DNA of 64,000 nt from Rhodospirillales bacterium (lineage in GTDB: Bacteria; Pseudomonadota; Alphaproteobacteria; BOG-932; Roseiterribacteraceae), in contig JAQGIE010000045.1 of the NCBI GenBank assembly GCA_028291365.1, forward strand, positions 31,684-95,683, in the 5' to 3' direction. Shown here piece after piece: positions 54,885 to 64,000 of the stretch. A program made the position numbers and the translations under genes. The notes under the pieces are model-generated. The model did no database searches and was not told the origin of the DNA. It was given only the letters and a program-made list of their open reading frames with translations. Each line of letters opens with the position of its first letter. Position 1 is the stretch's first letter.

Positions 54885-56975
54885 ATGACACGGATGACGC
54901 GGATTGGGATACGTATGCTGCTGGCGGGTACGGCGTTCTGCGCGATGCAGGAGCCGGCGCTGGCACAGGTCGAAGAAGTGGTGGTGACGGCGACGCGCCG
55001 CGCGACGCGGTTGCAGGACACGCCGGTGGCGGTGTCGACGATCAGCGGCGCGGTGCTCGAAAGCCGCGGCGCGGTGAATCTGTTCGACGCGGCGCCGTAT
55101 CTGCCCGGCCTCACCATCAACGGAACGGCGGGCTACGGCAATTTCCCGCTCGGTATTCGCGGCATCGCCGCCAGCACCTCGCTGCTCGGCTCCGACGATC
55201 CGGTCGCGGTCTATATCGACGGTGTCTATATCGGCAAGCCGGCCGCGATCATGGCCGAGCTGCTCGATCTCGACCGCATCGAAATCGTTCGCGGCCCGCA
55301 AGGTACGCTTTACGGCCGCAACGCCACCGCCGGCGCGGTGCTGCTGACGCGGCGCGAACCGGGCCACGAGCCCGACTATTCGGTCGATGCCAGCTACGGC
55401 AGCTTCGGCCGCTGGCGGGTGCAGGCGCGCGCTTCGACGCCGATCGAGGGCGACCGGCTGCGCGGCAGCATCGCGGTCAGCAGCACCGACATGGACGGCT
55501 GGGGCACCAACAGCGTCACCCATGCCGAGGCGGTGAAGCGCAAGGCGACCGCTGCCGTCGGCACATTGGTGTCGGAAGGCGACGTGGTGAAGTTCACGCT
55601 GCGCGCCGACGGCATGAGCGAGACGGTCCACGACGCGTTCCAGAAGATCAACGCGGTCAACTTTGTCGCCGCGTCGCCGTCGCTCGCCGATTCGCGGCTG
55701 CGCCACGATCCCGACAGCTACGCGCTCGACTATCCGACCTATTTCACGCGTCGCGACGGCGGCCTGTCGCTGAACGTCGAAGCCAAGCTGCGCTTCGCGA
55801 CCCTGCATTCGGTCACCGGCTTCCGCCACGACAAGATCTACGGAACCATCGACACCGACGGCACCGCCGCCAGCCTCAACCGCAACCAGACCGAAGAGAA
55901 ACACGACCAGTATTCGCAGTCGCTGTTCCTGACAGGCACCTACGACCGGCTCGACTGGATCGCCGGCGTCGATCTGTTCAAGAGCATCGGCGACGTCCAG
56001 CAGCGCGTCAGCGCCGTCGCCGCCGCCTCGTCGCTGAACATCATCGCCTCGGCCGACGTCGAAAGCGTCGGCGGCTTCGGCGAGGCGACCTGGCGCGTGA
56101 CCGACCAGTTCAGCGCCACTGCCGGCGCGCGTTACAGCCACGAGCAGAAGCGCTATTCCGACCGCGCCGATGCGGTCGGCGTGTTTCCGCCGACAGCCTT
56201 CGCGTCGCAGGAGAAAAGCTGGGACGCGTTCAGCCCGTCCTTGCGCCTGTCCTACAAGGTCACGCAAGACGCGCTCGTCTACGCGTCGGTGGCGAAAGGC
56301 TTCAAGAGCGGCGGCTTCAGCGCCGGCCAGCGGGTGCCGTTCGAGCCCGAAACCGTGTGGACCTATGAAGCCGGCGCCAAGACGACGTGGCTGGGCGGCA
56401 AGCTGCGCGTCAACGGCGCGATCTTCTACAGCGACTACAAGAACCTGCAGGTGCGGGTGTCGACGGGCCTGGGCACCATCCAGACCTTGAATGCGGGCGC
56501 CTCGACCGTGCAGGGCGCCGAGTTCGAAAGCGAGGTCGAACTCGCACCCGGCTTCCACCTCTCGGGTTTCGCCAACTATGTCGACGCGACCTACGACAAG
56601 TATCTCGGCATCGGCGGCCTCAACAACGCGGGCCAGACCTTGAACCGTGCGCCGAAATGGCAGGTCGGCGCGACCGCCAGATACGAACGGCGCCTGGCGC
56701 AGGCGGGCCGCATCAACGGCGAGCTGGTCTATTCCTATCGCAGCCGGATCTACTTCCAGGCGCCGAACCTGCAGGCGCTCAGCGCCGAGCCCTATCGCAC
56801 GCTCGATGCCAATGTCGGCTACGAAACCGAAGACGGGCATTGGACCGTGGCGGTGCTGGGCAAGAACATCACCGACAACCGCCACATCAACAACGTCGTG
56901 ATCTTCGGCGCCAACCTCATCGCCAGCTACAACGAACCGGCCAGCGTGCGCGTGCAGCTCGGCTATCGCTTCTGA
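54885..56975 (+). CDS. TonB-dependent receptor
   Basis: VEEVVVTATRRATRLQDTPVAVSTISGAVLESRGAVNLFDAAPYLPGL; IEIVRGPQGTLYGRNATAGAVLLTRR; C-terminal VRVQLGYRF. Confidence 0.94.
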   Translation: MTRMTRIGIRMLLAGTAFCAMQEPALAQVEEVVVTATRRATRLQDTPVAVSTISGAVLESRGAVNLFDAAPYLPGLTINGTAGYGNFPLGIRGIAASTSLLGSDDPVAVYIDGVYIGKPAAIMAELLDLDRIEIVRGPQGTLYGRNATAGAVLLTRREPGHEPDYSVDASYGSFGRWRVQARASTPIEGDRLRGSIAVSSTDMDGWGTNSVTHAEAVKRKATAAVGTLVSEGDVVKFTLRADGMSETVHDAFQKINAVNFVAASPSLADSRLRHDPDSYALDYPTYFTRRDGGLSLNVEAKLRFATLHSVTGFRHDKIYGTIDTDGTAASLNRNQTEEKHDQYSQSLFLTGTYDRLDWIAGVDLFKSIGDVQQRVSAVAAASSLNIIASADVESVGGFGEATWRVTDQFSATAGARYSHEQKRYSDRADAVGVFPPTAFASQEKSWDAFSPSLRLSYKVTQDALVYASVAKGFKSGGFSAGQRVPFEPETVWTYEAGAKTTWLGGKLRVNGAIFYSDYKNLQVRVSTGLGTIQTLNAGASTVQGAEFESEVELAPGFHLSGFANYVDATYDKYLGIGGLNNAGQTLNRAPKWQVGATARYERRLAQAGRINGELVYSYRSRIYFQAPNLQALSAEPYRTLDANVGYETEDGHWTVAVLGKNITDNRHINNVVIFGANLIASYNEPASVRVQLGYRF

Positions 56976-57526
56976 TGAAAACCACCATGCATGTACGCTG
57001 CGTCGTCACCGGTCATCATGACGACGGACGTTCGACCTGCGTCGAGGATCGTTCCGTCGTCGAAGGGCCGGGCTGGATGCACGATCTGTGGACCGTGCCG
57101 AGCCTGCCCGCCGACAACGCGCAGGTCGTGCCGCCGCCTTCGCCCAAGCTGCTGCTGGCGCCGCCGCGCGCCGGCGGCATCTTCCGCTTCTTCAAGATTC
57201 CGCCCGACAGCGTGCGCGAAGCGCTCGACGAGGCGTCGATCGAACGCACGCTGCACGAGATCGGCGCCGAGACCGCGAGCTCGGCGGACCGTTCCCGCAA
57301 CCAGCTCTGGCATCGCACCGCGACGATCGACTTCGTCGTGCTGCTGCAGGGCGAGGCCGTGCTGCATCTCGACGACGGGGACGTGGTGCTGAAACCCTAT
57401 GATTGCGTCGTGCAGCGCGGCACGCGGCACGCCTGGAGCAATCCCGGCGACACCGAGGCGGTCTGTATGTGCGTGCTGCTCGACGCCGATCCGCTCGTCA
57501 CCCCAACCGTACAAGAAAAGGCCTGA
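56975..57526 (+). CDS. cupin domain-containing protein
   Basis: IDFVVLLQGEAVLHLDDGDVVLKPYDCVVQRGTRHAWSNPGDTEAVCMCVLLDA; ATGA overlap with the TBDR stop. Confidence 0.88.
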   Translation: MKTTMHVRCVVTGHHDDGRSTCVEDRSVVEGPGWMHDLWTVPSLPADNAQVVPPPSPKLLLAPPRAGGIFRFFKIPPDSVREALDEASIERTLHEIGAETASSADRSRNQLWHRTATIDFVVLLQGEAVLHLDDGDVVLKPYDCVVQRGTRHAWSNPGDTEAVCMCVLLDADPLVTPTVQEKA

Positions 57527-57529
57527 CCG

Positions 57530-58435
57530 ATGCGGCTCGTAACCTTTCGCCGTCGCGACTCGACGGAAGACCGGCTCGGTGCGCTGCTCGGCGGCGGTGC
57601 GCGCGTGCTCGACCTGCACGAAGCGGCCGAGACGATGCGCATGCCCGCCGATTCCTTTCGCGGCATGCAGTCGCTGATCGAGGCCGGCGAGGACGCCTGG
57701 GATCGCGCGCGCGACCTCATCACCGTCGCACCGGCCGGTGCGACGCGCGACGCAGGCGCCATCGTGTTGCGGGCGCCGTTGCCGCGCCCCATCCGCATGC
57801 GCGACTTCACCGTGTTCGAGGCCCACGCTTCGCTGGGGGGCACGCGTCCCTTGCCGCCGGTCTGGTACAAATGGCCGGTCTATTACAAGTGCAACCACCT
57901 CGCCGTCGAAGGACCCGACGCGACGGTGCGCTGGCCGTCCGCCTCGAATGACATCGATTACGAGCTGGAACTTGCCGCCGTGATCGGTCGCGGCGGCACC
58001 GACATCGCGCGCGACGGCGCCGAGGCGCATATTTTCGGCTACACGATCTTCAACGATCTCAGCGCGCGCGACTGGCAGTTCGAAGAAATGACGGTCGGGA
58101 TGGGCCCCGGCCGGTCGAAGGATTTCGACGGCTCGAACGTGCTCGGCCCCTGCATCGTCACCGCTGACGAAATCGGCGATCCCTACGCGCTGACCATGGT
58201 GGCGCGGGTCAATGGTGAGGAATGGTCGCGCGGTTCGAGCGGCGGCATGTATCATCGCTTCGACGCCATGATCGAATTCTCGTCCGAAGCACAAACGCTG
58301 CACCCCGGCGAGATCCTCGGCTCGGGCACGGTCGGCACCGGCTGTGGCTTCGAGCTCGGCAAATATCTCAAGCGCGGCGACGAGGTCGAACTGGAGATCG
58401 AACGGATCGGCGTCCTGCGGACGCGGATCGTGTGA
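57530..58435 (+). CDS. fumarylacetoacetate hydrolase family protein
   Basis: DIDYELELAAVIGRGGTDIARDGAEAHIFGYTIFNDLSARDWQ; DFDGSNVLGPCIVTADE. Confidence 0.92.
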   Translation: MRLVTFRRRDSTEDRLGALLGGGARVLDLHEAAETMRMPADSFRGMQSLIEAGEDAWDRARDLITVAPAGATRDAGAIVLRAPLPRPIRMRDFTVFEAHASLGGTRPLPPVWYKWPVYYKCNHLAVEGPDATVRWPSASNDIDYELELAAVIGRGGTDIARDGAEAHIFGYTIFNDLSARDWQFEEMTVGMGPGRSKDFDGSNVLGPCIVTADEIGDPYALTMVARVNGEEWSRGSSGGMYHRFDAMIEFSSEAQTLHPGEILGSGTVGTGCGFELGKYLKRGDEVELEIERIGVLRTRIV

Positions 58436-59631
58436 TGCAGAAGCTGGCGCCTGGCGAATTCCGGCGCGGCTGGCCGGTGCTGCTGTCGGCGCTGGTCGGA
58501 ACCGGCGTCGGCGTCGTGTCGCTGCCTTATTACACGAGCGGCCTGTTCGTGCGGCCGTTGCAGGAAAGCTTCGGCTGGTCGCGCACCGAAATCGCCGGCG
58601 CGCTGACCTGCGGTTCGCTGGTGCTGACGGCGTCGGGGCCGCTGGTGGGAAAGCTGGTCGACTCGGTCGGCGTGCGGCCGGTGGCGTTGGTGTCGCTGCT
58701 GCTGCTGGCCCTCGGCTTCGTGGTCATGACCCAGGTCGGGCCGTCGCCGGCGAGTTTCATCGCCGCGTTCGGCCTGCTGACCTTGCTCGGCGCCGGCACC
58801 TCGCCGGTCACCTTCACGCGTGCGGTGACGGGCTGGTTCGACCGGCGGCGCGGTCTTGCGCTCGGCATCGTGCTGGTCGGTCCCGGCATCGCGGGCGCGA
58901 TCGCACCGCCGCTCTTGAGTCGCCTGATCGACGCGCAGGGCTGGCAGGCGGGCTATCTGGCGCTGGCGGCGGCGGCGGCGGTGTCGCTGCCCTTGATCGC
59001 CTTCGCGCGCGACGGACGGTCCGGCACCGCGACACGCACCGCGCCGGCGGGCATGGGATTCGGCGCCGCCTTGCGCAGCGCGGTGTTGTGGAAGCTGGCG
59101 CTTGCCGCCTTGTTCGCGGCGTCGGCGATCGTCGCGCTGCTGGCCCATTTCGTCCCGCTGCTGATCGACGGCGGCGTGCCCGCGCAGCGTGCCGCCTCGT
59201 ACGCCTCGGTGATCGGCATATCGGTCGTGGTGAGCCGCATCGTCGTCGGCTTTCTGCTCGATCGCCTGTTCGCGCCGGCGGTGGCGGCGGTGGTTTTCGT
59301 CGCGGCCGCCTCGGCCTTTCTATTGCTGGCGGTGGGCGGTGTCGGTGCGGCCTTGCCCGCGGCCGCAATCCTCGGCGTGGCGCTGGGCGTTGAAGGGGAC
59401 GTGATCGCCTATCTGACGTCGCGCTATTTCGGGCTGCGCGCCTACGGACGGATCTTCGGCCTGGTCTATGGCGCGTTCCTCGTCGGCGGCGCGCTGAGCC
59501 CGCTCGCGGCGGGATGGGTGTTCGACCGGTTGGGCTCGTACCAGCCCGCCCTGTACGGCGGCGCCGTGCTGCTGCTCGCCGCCGCGGCGCTGGTCGGCAC
59601 GCTCGGACGGTATCGGTCGTTCACGCTGTAG
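58435..59631 (+). CDS. MFS transporter
   Basis: GWPVLLSALVGTGVGVVSLPYYTSGLFVRPLQESFGWSRTEIAGALTCGSL; ~12 TM; start overlaps the FAH stop. Confidence 0.9.
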   Translation: MQKLAPGEFRRGWPVLLSALVGTGVGVVSLPYYTSGLFVRPLQESFGWSRTEIAGALTCGSLVLTASGPLVGKLVDSVGVRPVALVSLLLLALGFVVMTQVGPSPASFIAAFGLLTLLGAGTSPVTFTRAVTGWFDRRRGLALGIVLVGPGIAGAIAPPLLSRLIDAQGWQAGYLALAAAAAVSLPLIAFARDGRSGTATRTAPAGMGFGAALRSAVLWKLALAALFAASAIVALLAHFVPLLIDGGVPAQRAASYASVIGISVVVSRIVVGFLLDRLFAPAVAAVVFVAAASAFLLLAVGGVGAALPAAAILGVALGVEGDVIAYLTSRYFGLRAYGRIFGLVYGAFLVGGALSPLAAGWVFDRLGSYQPALYGGAVLLLAAAALVGTLGRYRSFTL

Positions 59632-59724
59632 AACACTGCGACCTACGCGCCGGGTCTTTTCGCGCCCGGCCCGAAGCGCAATCTAGAGCGGCGACGAGGC
59701 CGCCTTCGCGGTCTCCCAGGAGGC

Positions 59725-60633
59725 ATGGCCGTGAACAAGAAGATCCTCGGCATCGAAGCCAGCTCGCGCCCGCATTGGGTCGGCGACGGCTTTCCGGTCC
59801 AGACATTGTTTTCGTATGGCACGCACGGCAACGGCGTCAGCCCGTTCCTGATGCTCGACTATGCGGCACCGACCGAGTTCAAGCCGTCGGCCGCGGCGCG
59901 CGGCGTCGGTGAGCATCCGCACCGGGGTTTCGAGACCGTCACCATCGTCTATCAGGGCGAGCTGGCGCATCGCGACTCGACCGGACAGAGCGGCCGCATC
60001 GGAACGGGCGACGTGCAATGGATGACGGCGGGGGCCGGCATTCTGCACGACGAATTCCATTCGCCCGACTTCACGCGCAGCGGCGGCACGATGGAGATGG
60101 TGCAGCTGTGGGTGAATCTGCCCGCCAAGGACAAGAAGGCGACGCCCGGCTATCAGACGTTGCTCGGCAGCCAGATTCCAATCGTGCAGCTGCCCGGCGA
60201 TGCCGGCTCGCTGCGCGTCATCGCGGGTGAGTTCGACGGCAGCAAAGGCCCCGCACGCACCTTCACGCCGATCGACGTGTGGGACGTCTATCTGAAGCGC
60301 GACAAGCAAGTCACGCTGACGGTACCGGAAGGCCGCACCTTGCTGCTGGTCGTGCTGCGTGGGCCGGTGCTGGTCAACGGCACCGAAATCGCGCGCGACG
60401 CGCAGCTGGTGACGCTCGATCGCGAAGGCACCGGCGTAACGCTCGAAGCGAGCGGCGACGCCGCTTTGCTGCTGCTGAGCGGCGAGCCGATCGACGAGCC
60501 GATCGCGGGCTACGGTCCGTTCGTGATGAACACCGATGCCGAGATCCACGAAGCGATCGACGACTTCAACGCGGGCAAGTTCGGCCGGATGGAGCGGGTC
60601 GAAGTCGGTTCCGTCCAAGCGGCGACGACCTGA
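59725..60633 (+). CDS. pirin family protein
   Basis: GVSPFLMLDYAAPTEFKPSAAARGVGEHPHRGFETVTIVYQGELAHRDSTG; GDVQWMTAGAGILHDEFH. Confidence 0.95.
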   Translation: MAVNKKILGIEASSRPHWVGDGFPVQTLFSYGTHGNGVSPFLMLDYAAPTEFKPSAAARGVGEHPHRGFETVTIVYQGELAHRDSTGQSGRIGTGDVQWMTAGAGILHDEFHSPDFTRSGGTMEMVQLWVNLPAKDKKATPGYQTLLGSQIPIVQLPGDAGSLRVIAGEFDGSKGPARTFTPIDVWDVYLKRDKQVTLTVPEGRTLLLVVLRGPVLVNGTEIARDAQLVTLDREGTGVTLEASGDAALLLLSGEPIDEPIAGYGPFVMNTDAEIHEAIDDFNAGKFGRMERVEVGSVQAATT

Positions 60634-60786
60634 CGGCATGGTCCGGAACGGCGCGGCCCGACGGTCGCGCCGTTCGCAGTTTCTCCCGCGAAGCAAGCCC
60701 GGCCCGCTCGCTTCCTGCATGACACACCAGCTTCCAGGGCAAGGCTGGTGCTGGACATTCCGCGCTGGCTGCGACCAGAGCATGCC

Positions 60787-61758
60787 ATGCACAGCTTTCG
60801 CCACGACTGGGCGCTCGACGAAGTCGAAGCGTTGTTCGGCCTGCCACTGTCCGAGCTCATGCACCGCGCGCAATGCGTGCATCGCGCGCATTTCGATCCG
60901 ACGCGGATCGAGCTGGCGACGTTGCTCTCGGTCAAGACCGGCGGCTGCGCCGAGGATTGTGGCTACTGCGCGCAAAGCGCCCATCACCGCACCGGCCTGC
61001 AGGCGACCAAGCTGATGGCGGTCGAAGCAATCGTCGACGAGGCGCGGCGCGCGCGGGACGCCGGGGCGACGCGCTTCTGCATGGGCGCGGCCTGGCGCTC
61101 GCCCAAGGATCGCGATCTCGACCAGATGTGCGCGGCGATCGCCGAGGTGAAGCAGCTGGGACTCGAGACCTGCGCCACCTTGGGCATGCTGACCGCCGAC
61201 CAGGCCGGGCAGCTGCGTGCGGCAGGGCTCGACTATTACAACCACAACATCGACACCTCGCCCGAGCATTACGCCAGCGTGATCGGGACGCGTTCGTTCG
61301 GCGAGCGGCTGGCAACGCTCGACCATGTTCGCAACTCCGGCATGGCGGTGTGTTGCGGCGGCATTCTGGGCATGGGCGAGCGGCGTTCGGACCGGGCCTC
61401 GATGCTGCGCGTGCTGGCCAACCTGCCGGCGCATCCCGAGAGCGTTCCGATCAACATGCTGATTCCGATCGAAGGAACGCCGTTGGCCGACGCACCCAAG
61501 CTCGATCCGTTCGAACTGGTGCGCACGATCGCAACGGCCCGCATCGTGATGCCGGCCTCGGTGCTTCGTCTCTCGGCCGGCCGCGAGACGATGTCCGACG
61601 AGCTGCAGGCGCTGTGTTTTCTGGCGGGCGCCAATTCGATTTTCGTCGGCGCCAGATTGCTCACCACGCCCAACCCGACGCGCGACCGCGACGACGATCT
61701 GCTGGCGCGGCTGGGGGTTCAGCCGGCTGCCGACGCGAGCGGATTGAGGCCGGCTTGA
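60787..61758 (+). CDS. bioB: biotin synthase (radical SAM)
   Basis: [22 protein letters not shown] (CxxxCxxC); [41 protein letters not shown]. Confidence 0.97.
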   Translation: MHSFRHDWALDEVEALFGLPLSELMHRAQCVHRAHFDPTRIELATLLSVKTGGCAEDCGYCAQSAHHRTGLQATKLMAVEAIVDEARRARDAGATRFCMGAAWRSPKDRDLDQMCAAIAEVKQLGLETCATLGMLTADQAGQLRAAGLDYYNHNIDTSPEHYASVIGTRSFGERLATLDHVRNSGMAVCCGGILGMGERRSDRASMLRVLANLPAHPESVPINMLIPIEGTPLADAPKLDPFELVRTIATARIVMPASVLRLSAGRETMSDELQALCFLAGANSIFVGARLLTTPNPTRDRDDDLLARLGVQPAADASGLRPA

Positions 61759-61798
61759 AGAGCTTCCTGTTCGCGCCTCGAGCGCGCCGGTCGCTTTC

Positions 61799-62131
61799 CT
61801 AGCGGACCTGCCGGCAGATCTTGGCGCGCGCGTTCGTCCAGCAGGAACCGTCCTGTTTGAGTTCGCCGAGCTCTTGGTGCGCGTGGCTGGCTGCAGGCGT
61901 ACCGTTCCAAAATCCGAACGTCGCGTCGTCGAAGATGCTGACAGAGGCGAAGTATTTCGACCGCTTCTTGTCACCGGCGCCGATCGAGAAACCGTCGTCC
62001 GAGATTTCGATGTTGCACGGACCGTCGAGATAGACCTGCCCATCGACCTGCAGAAAACAGGCGCCGGTCTTGGCGGCGGCGCCAAGAGGAACGGCGAGGA
62101 GCAGCAGGGCGAATGCGCTACGCGGAATCAT
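61799..62131 (-). CDS. small exported hypothetical protein
   Basis: Signal peptide MIPRSAFALLLLAVPLGAAAKTGACF; even distribution of Cys residues. Confidence 0.6.
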   Translation of the reverse strand: MIPRSAFALLLLAVPLGAAAKTGACFLQVDGQVYLDGPCNIEISDDGFSIGAGDKKRSKYFASVSIFDDATFGFWNGTPAASHAHQELGELKQDGSCWTNARAKICRQVR

Positions 62132-62218
62132 CGACGTAACGTGTAGCAAACCGGCCGCCGGTTGAGGATTTTCTGTGTGGCCCGTCGACACGGCGCTGTA
62201 TCAAAGGCTCTCAACAGA

Positions 62219-62512
62219 TCATGCCTCGACCAGCTCGATCTTGAGCTTCATGCCGAGCGCGCCCGCAGCGCGTTCGAGCGTGTCGAGCGACACCGCGACG
62301 TTGGTCGGGTCAAGCACGCGTTCGACCTGCGTCCGGCTCGTTTTCATCGCGCTGGCGAGATCTTTCTTCGAGAGCCGGATGCGCTTGCGAGCCTGTTCGA
62401 GCTGCCAGGCCAGCACGCGCTTGGTCGCTGTGCTGTCAATGTCAGCGCGCAGGCCCTGCTCGTGCAGGAACGCATCGAACGATTGGCCGCTGGGGTTCTG
62501 CTTCTTCGCCAT
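62219..62512 (-). CDS. higA: XRE/HTH antitoxin-like protein (HigA-like)
   Basis: LEQARKRIRLSKKDLASAMKTSRTQVERVLDPTNVAVSLDTLERAAGALGMKLKIELVEA. Confidence 0.8.
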   Translation of the reverse strand: MAKKQNPSGQSFDAFLHEQGLRADIDSTATKRVLAWQLEQARKRIRLSKKDLASAMKTSRTQVERVLDPTNVAVSLDTLERAAGALGMKLKIELVEA

Positions 62513-62633
62513 TCAAGGCTCCTTGCGCGTCTGGTAATCGGCCCAGCGCGCTTCCGCGATCTGGATGTCGTGCGAGTTCGAGCACCGAGGTCAGCACCGG
62601 CTGGTTTCCTGAAGCTGTTCGGTAGAAGCGAGC
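62513..62633 (-). pseudogene. higB: internally deleted HigB-like toxin remnant upstream of the antitoxin
   Basis: N-terminal ARFYRTASGNQPV followed closely, in another frame, by C-terminal NSHDIQIAEARWADYQTRKEP-stop; stop abuts the antitoxin ATG. Confidence 0.65.
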
Positions 62634-62741
62634 CGCCAGTCTTTTCCCGCTTGCGACGCTTATGCCGGGCAAAAAGCTGGATGACCGAATCGGGATCGCT
62701 GAGTCAAACTCCGACATCGTTCCGGAATCCCGGAGTCGCCT

Positions 62742-64000
62742 GTGAACCCGAACGGCCTGACGGATGAGGCCTGGGCGGTGATCGAACCGCTCCTCCCAGT
62801 GCCGAGAAAGACCAATCTTGCGGCCCAGCCGATCTCGTGGCGCGCCGTGCTCGACGCTGCGCTTTGGGTTCAAGCGACTGGCCGGCCCTGGCGCGCGGTG
62901 CCGGCGGAGATTGGTCACTGGAACAGCCTGCACGGTCGCTACCGGACCGGATTGACGGGAGCACTCGAAGGATTGCGTGGCCAGCTCGAAATGCTTGCAA
63001 TCGATGAGGCGACGCGCGGCCTGCTGCGTCAGGCGTTGGCGATCGCACCGGCCACAAACGCATCTGTCGCCGGTGTGACCGGCCACAAGCCGGCGAGGCC
63101 GCCCGCAAATGGCTCGGTTCGATCGGCCACAAACGCGTCGTCGCCGGTGCAGCCGGCCACGGCACCGGCGACAAGTACGCCTACGCGTCAGCGCTTGCGT
63201 GTCGCCCGTGACGCGTTCCGCGGCGGTCTTGTCGCCGGTGTGGCCGGCGAACTTGCCGGCGACAACAAGCGGGCGACCGGCGACGGCGAGGAGGCTCGCC
63301 TTGCCGAAGCTTTCGGCCGCCGCACCGGCAAGGCGGTGACGGGCGCGGTGCTGGATCTGGTCGAGGGCCGGGCCAGCAGACGCGGCGCAGCCAGGAAGCG
63401 CCGCTCTGCCGCCCGGCCGCGGGCGGAGGCGGCGGGCGGCGGCGTCGTCGCCCTGCTGCGGCTGTTGATTCCGTATGTGCCGCGCTGGCTGGTGGCGCTG
63501 TTTGCGTCGCTGGTCCTGTTCGGCGTCGCGGTCGATCGGGGTGGCCAGCAATTCGTCGACTTCCTGCGCTGGGCGCGCGCGCAATGGATCGAATGGACCG
63601 CCATCCCGCCCTACTGGGCGCTCGGCGCAGCGGTGCTGCTCGTCTGCGCGTTCTTCTCGATCCGCCATGTCCAGCGGCGCGCGCCATTCCGCGTGCGGGC
63701 TGAACTCGCCGAATTCGCGCGACTGTCGGCTGACGCGATCAGCCACGGTGATGTGGACGACTGGCTCGATTGCTTCTGCTTCCCTGCGATGCTGGTCGAG
63801 ACCGAAGGCAATCACGTGTTCGCCGATCGCGCGTCGCTGGAAGACCTGTTGGCGACGCGGCTGGACTTCTATCAGGCACAGGGTGTTGCCGCGTGTGTGC
63901 GGCGCGTGCGTGACGCGCGCCTGTTCGCGCCCGATCTGGCGCAACTTCGCGTGCACGACACGTTGCGACAGGCCGATGGCGACGCGATCGTCGCGTGGGA
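62742..64000 (+). CDS. IS5-type transposase N-terminal (DUF4096-like) domain + basic/Ala-rich linker + two TM helices + NTF2/SnoaL-like domain; truncated by window end
   Basis: Manual translation from GTG 62742 (GGAG upstream) open to 64000, 419 codons: VNPNGLTDEAWAVIEPLLPVPRKTNLAAQPISWRAVLDAALWVQATGRPWRAVPAEIGHWNSLHGRYRTG...; LLIPYVPRWLVALFASLVLFGVAV; YWALGAAVLLVCAFFSI; ADAISHGDVDDWLDCFCFPAMLVETEGNHVFADRASLEDLL. Not in the supplied ORF track. Confidence 0.75.
   Translation, partial: MNPNGLTDEAWAVIEPLLPVPRKTNLAAQPISWRAVLDAALWVQATGRPWRAVPAEIGHWNSLHGRYRTGLTGALEGLRGQLEMLAIDEATRGLLRQALAIAPATNASVAGVTGHKPARPPANGSVRSATNASSPVQPATAPATSTPTRQRLRVARDAFRGGLVAGVAGELAGDNKRATGDGEEARLAEAFGRRTGKAVTGAVLDLVEGRASRRGAARKRRSAARPRAEAAGGGVVALLRLLIPYVPRWLVALFASLVLFGVAVDRGGQQFVDFLRWARAQWIEWTAIPPYWALGAAVLLVCAFFSIRHVQRRAPFRVRAELAEFARLSADAISHGDVDDWLDCFCFPAMLVETEGNHVFADRASLEDLLATRLDFYQAQGVAACVRRVRDARLFAPDLAQLRVHDTLRQADGDAIVAW

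Noticed and set aside
54843-56885. 680-aa minus-strand ORF opposite the second TonB receptor
   Set aside because: Antisense artefact of high GC content; plus strand has plug and barrel motifs.
60640-60786. Searched for a BioR/BirA-like operator or riboswitch upstream of bioB
   Set aside because: No TTATnnATAA-type palindrome or conserved structured leader was recognised.
59683-62085. 800-aa minus-strand ORF opposite pirin and bioB
   Set aside because: Spans two well-supported genes in antisense; low-complexity Arg-rich translation.
63061-63200. Possible CRISPR-like or zinc-finger (Cys-rich) repeat in the right-edge repeats
   Set aside because: Only two imperfect copies without spacers; the Cys-rich reading is on the minus strand of a long ORF with no conserved CxxC spacing.

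Overview
High-GC alphaproteobacterial chromosome segment, sphingomonad-like by gene content and style (inferred, no taxonomic marker seen). No rRNA, tRNA, CRISPR array or intact prophage was recognised. Main blocks: a PaoABC-type molybdenum aldehyde oxidoreductase operon; coaA; an MdtABC-like RND efflux operon with a NodT outer-membrane factor; an autotransporter; two tandem LysR paralogues; an alkylation-repair pair (Ada/AlkA fusion and Ogt); a second AcrAB-like RND pair; a GntR-associated catabolic cluster (OYE, MFS, serine hydrolase, TonB receptor, amidase, SDR, BKACE, HyuAB, SDR); a TetR-associated cluster (GST, TetR, TonB receptor, cupin, FAH, MFS); bioB; and an accessory right edge. The strongest leads are: (1) an unlisted GTG-initiated ORF from 62742 to the window end, joining an IS5-type transposase N-terminal domain to two predicted TM helices and an NTF2/SnoaL-like domain; (2) a higA-like antitoxin next to a gutted higB toxin remnant; (3) near-identical 20-bp operator candidates (18/20) bracketing the TetR cluster; (4) TGTTATAACA palindromes in both divergent promoters of the GntR cluster. 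All calls come from reading the sequence and supplied translations; no searches were run.
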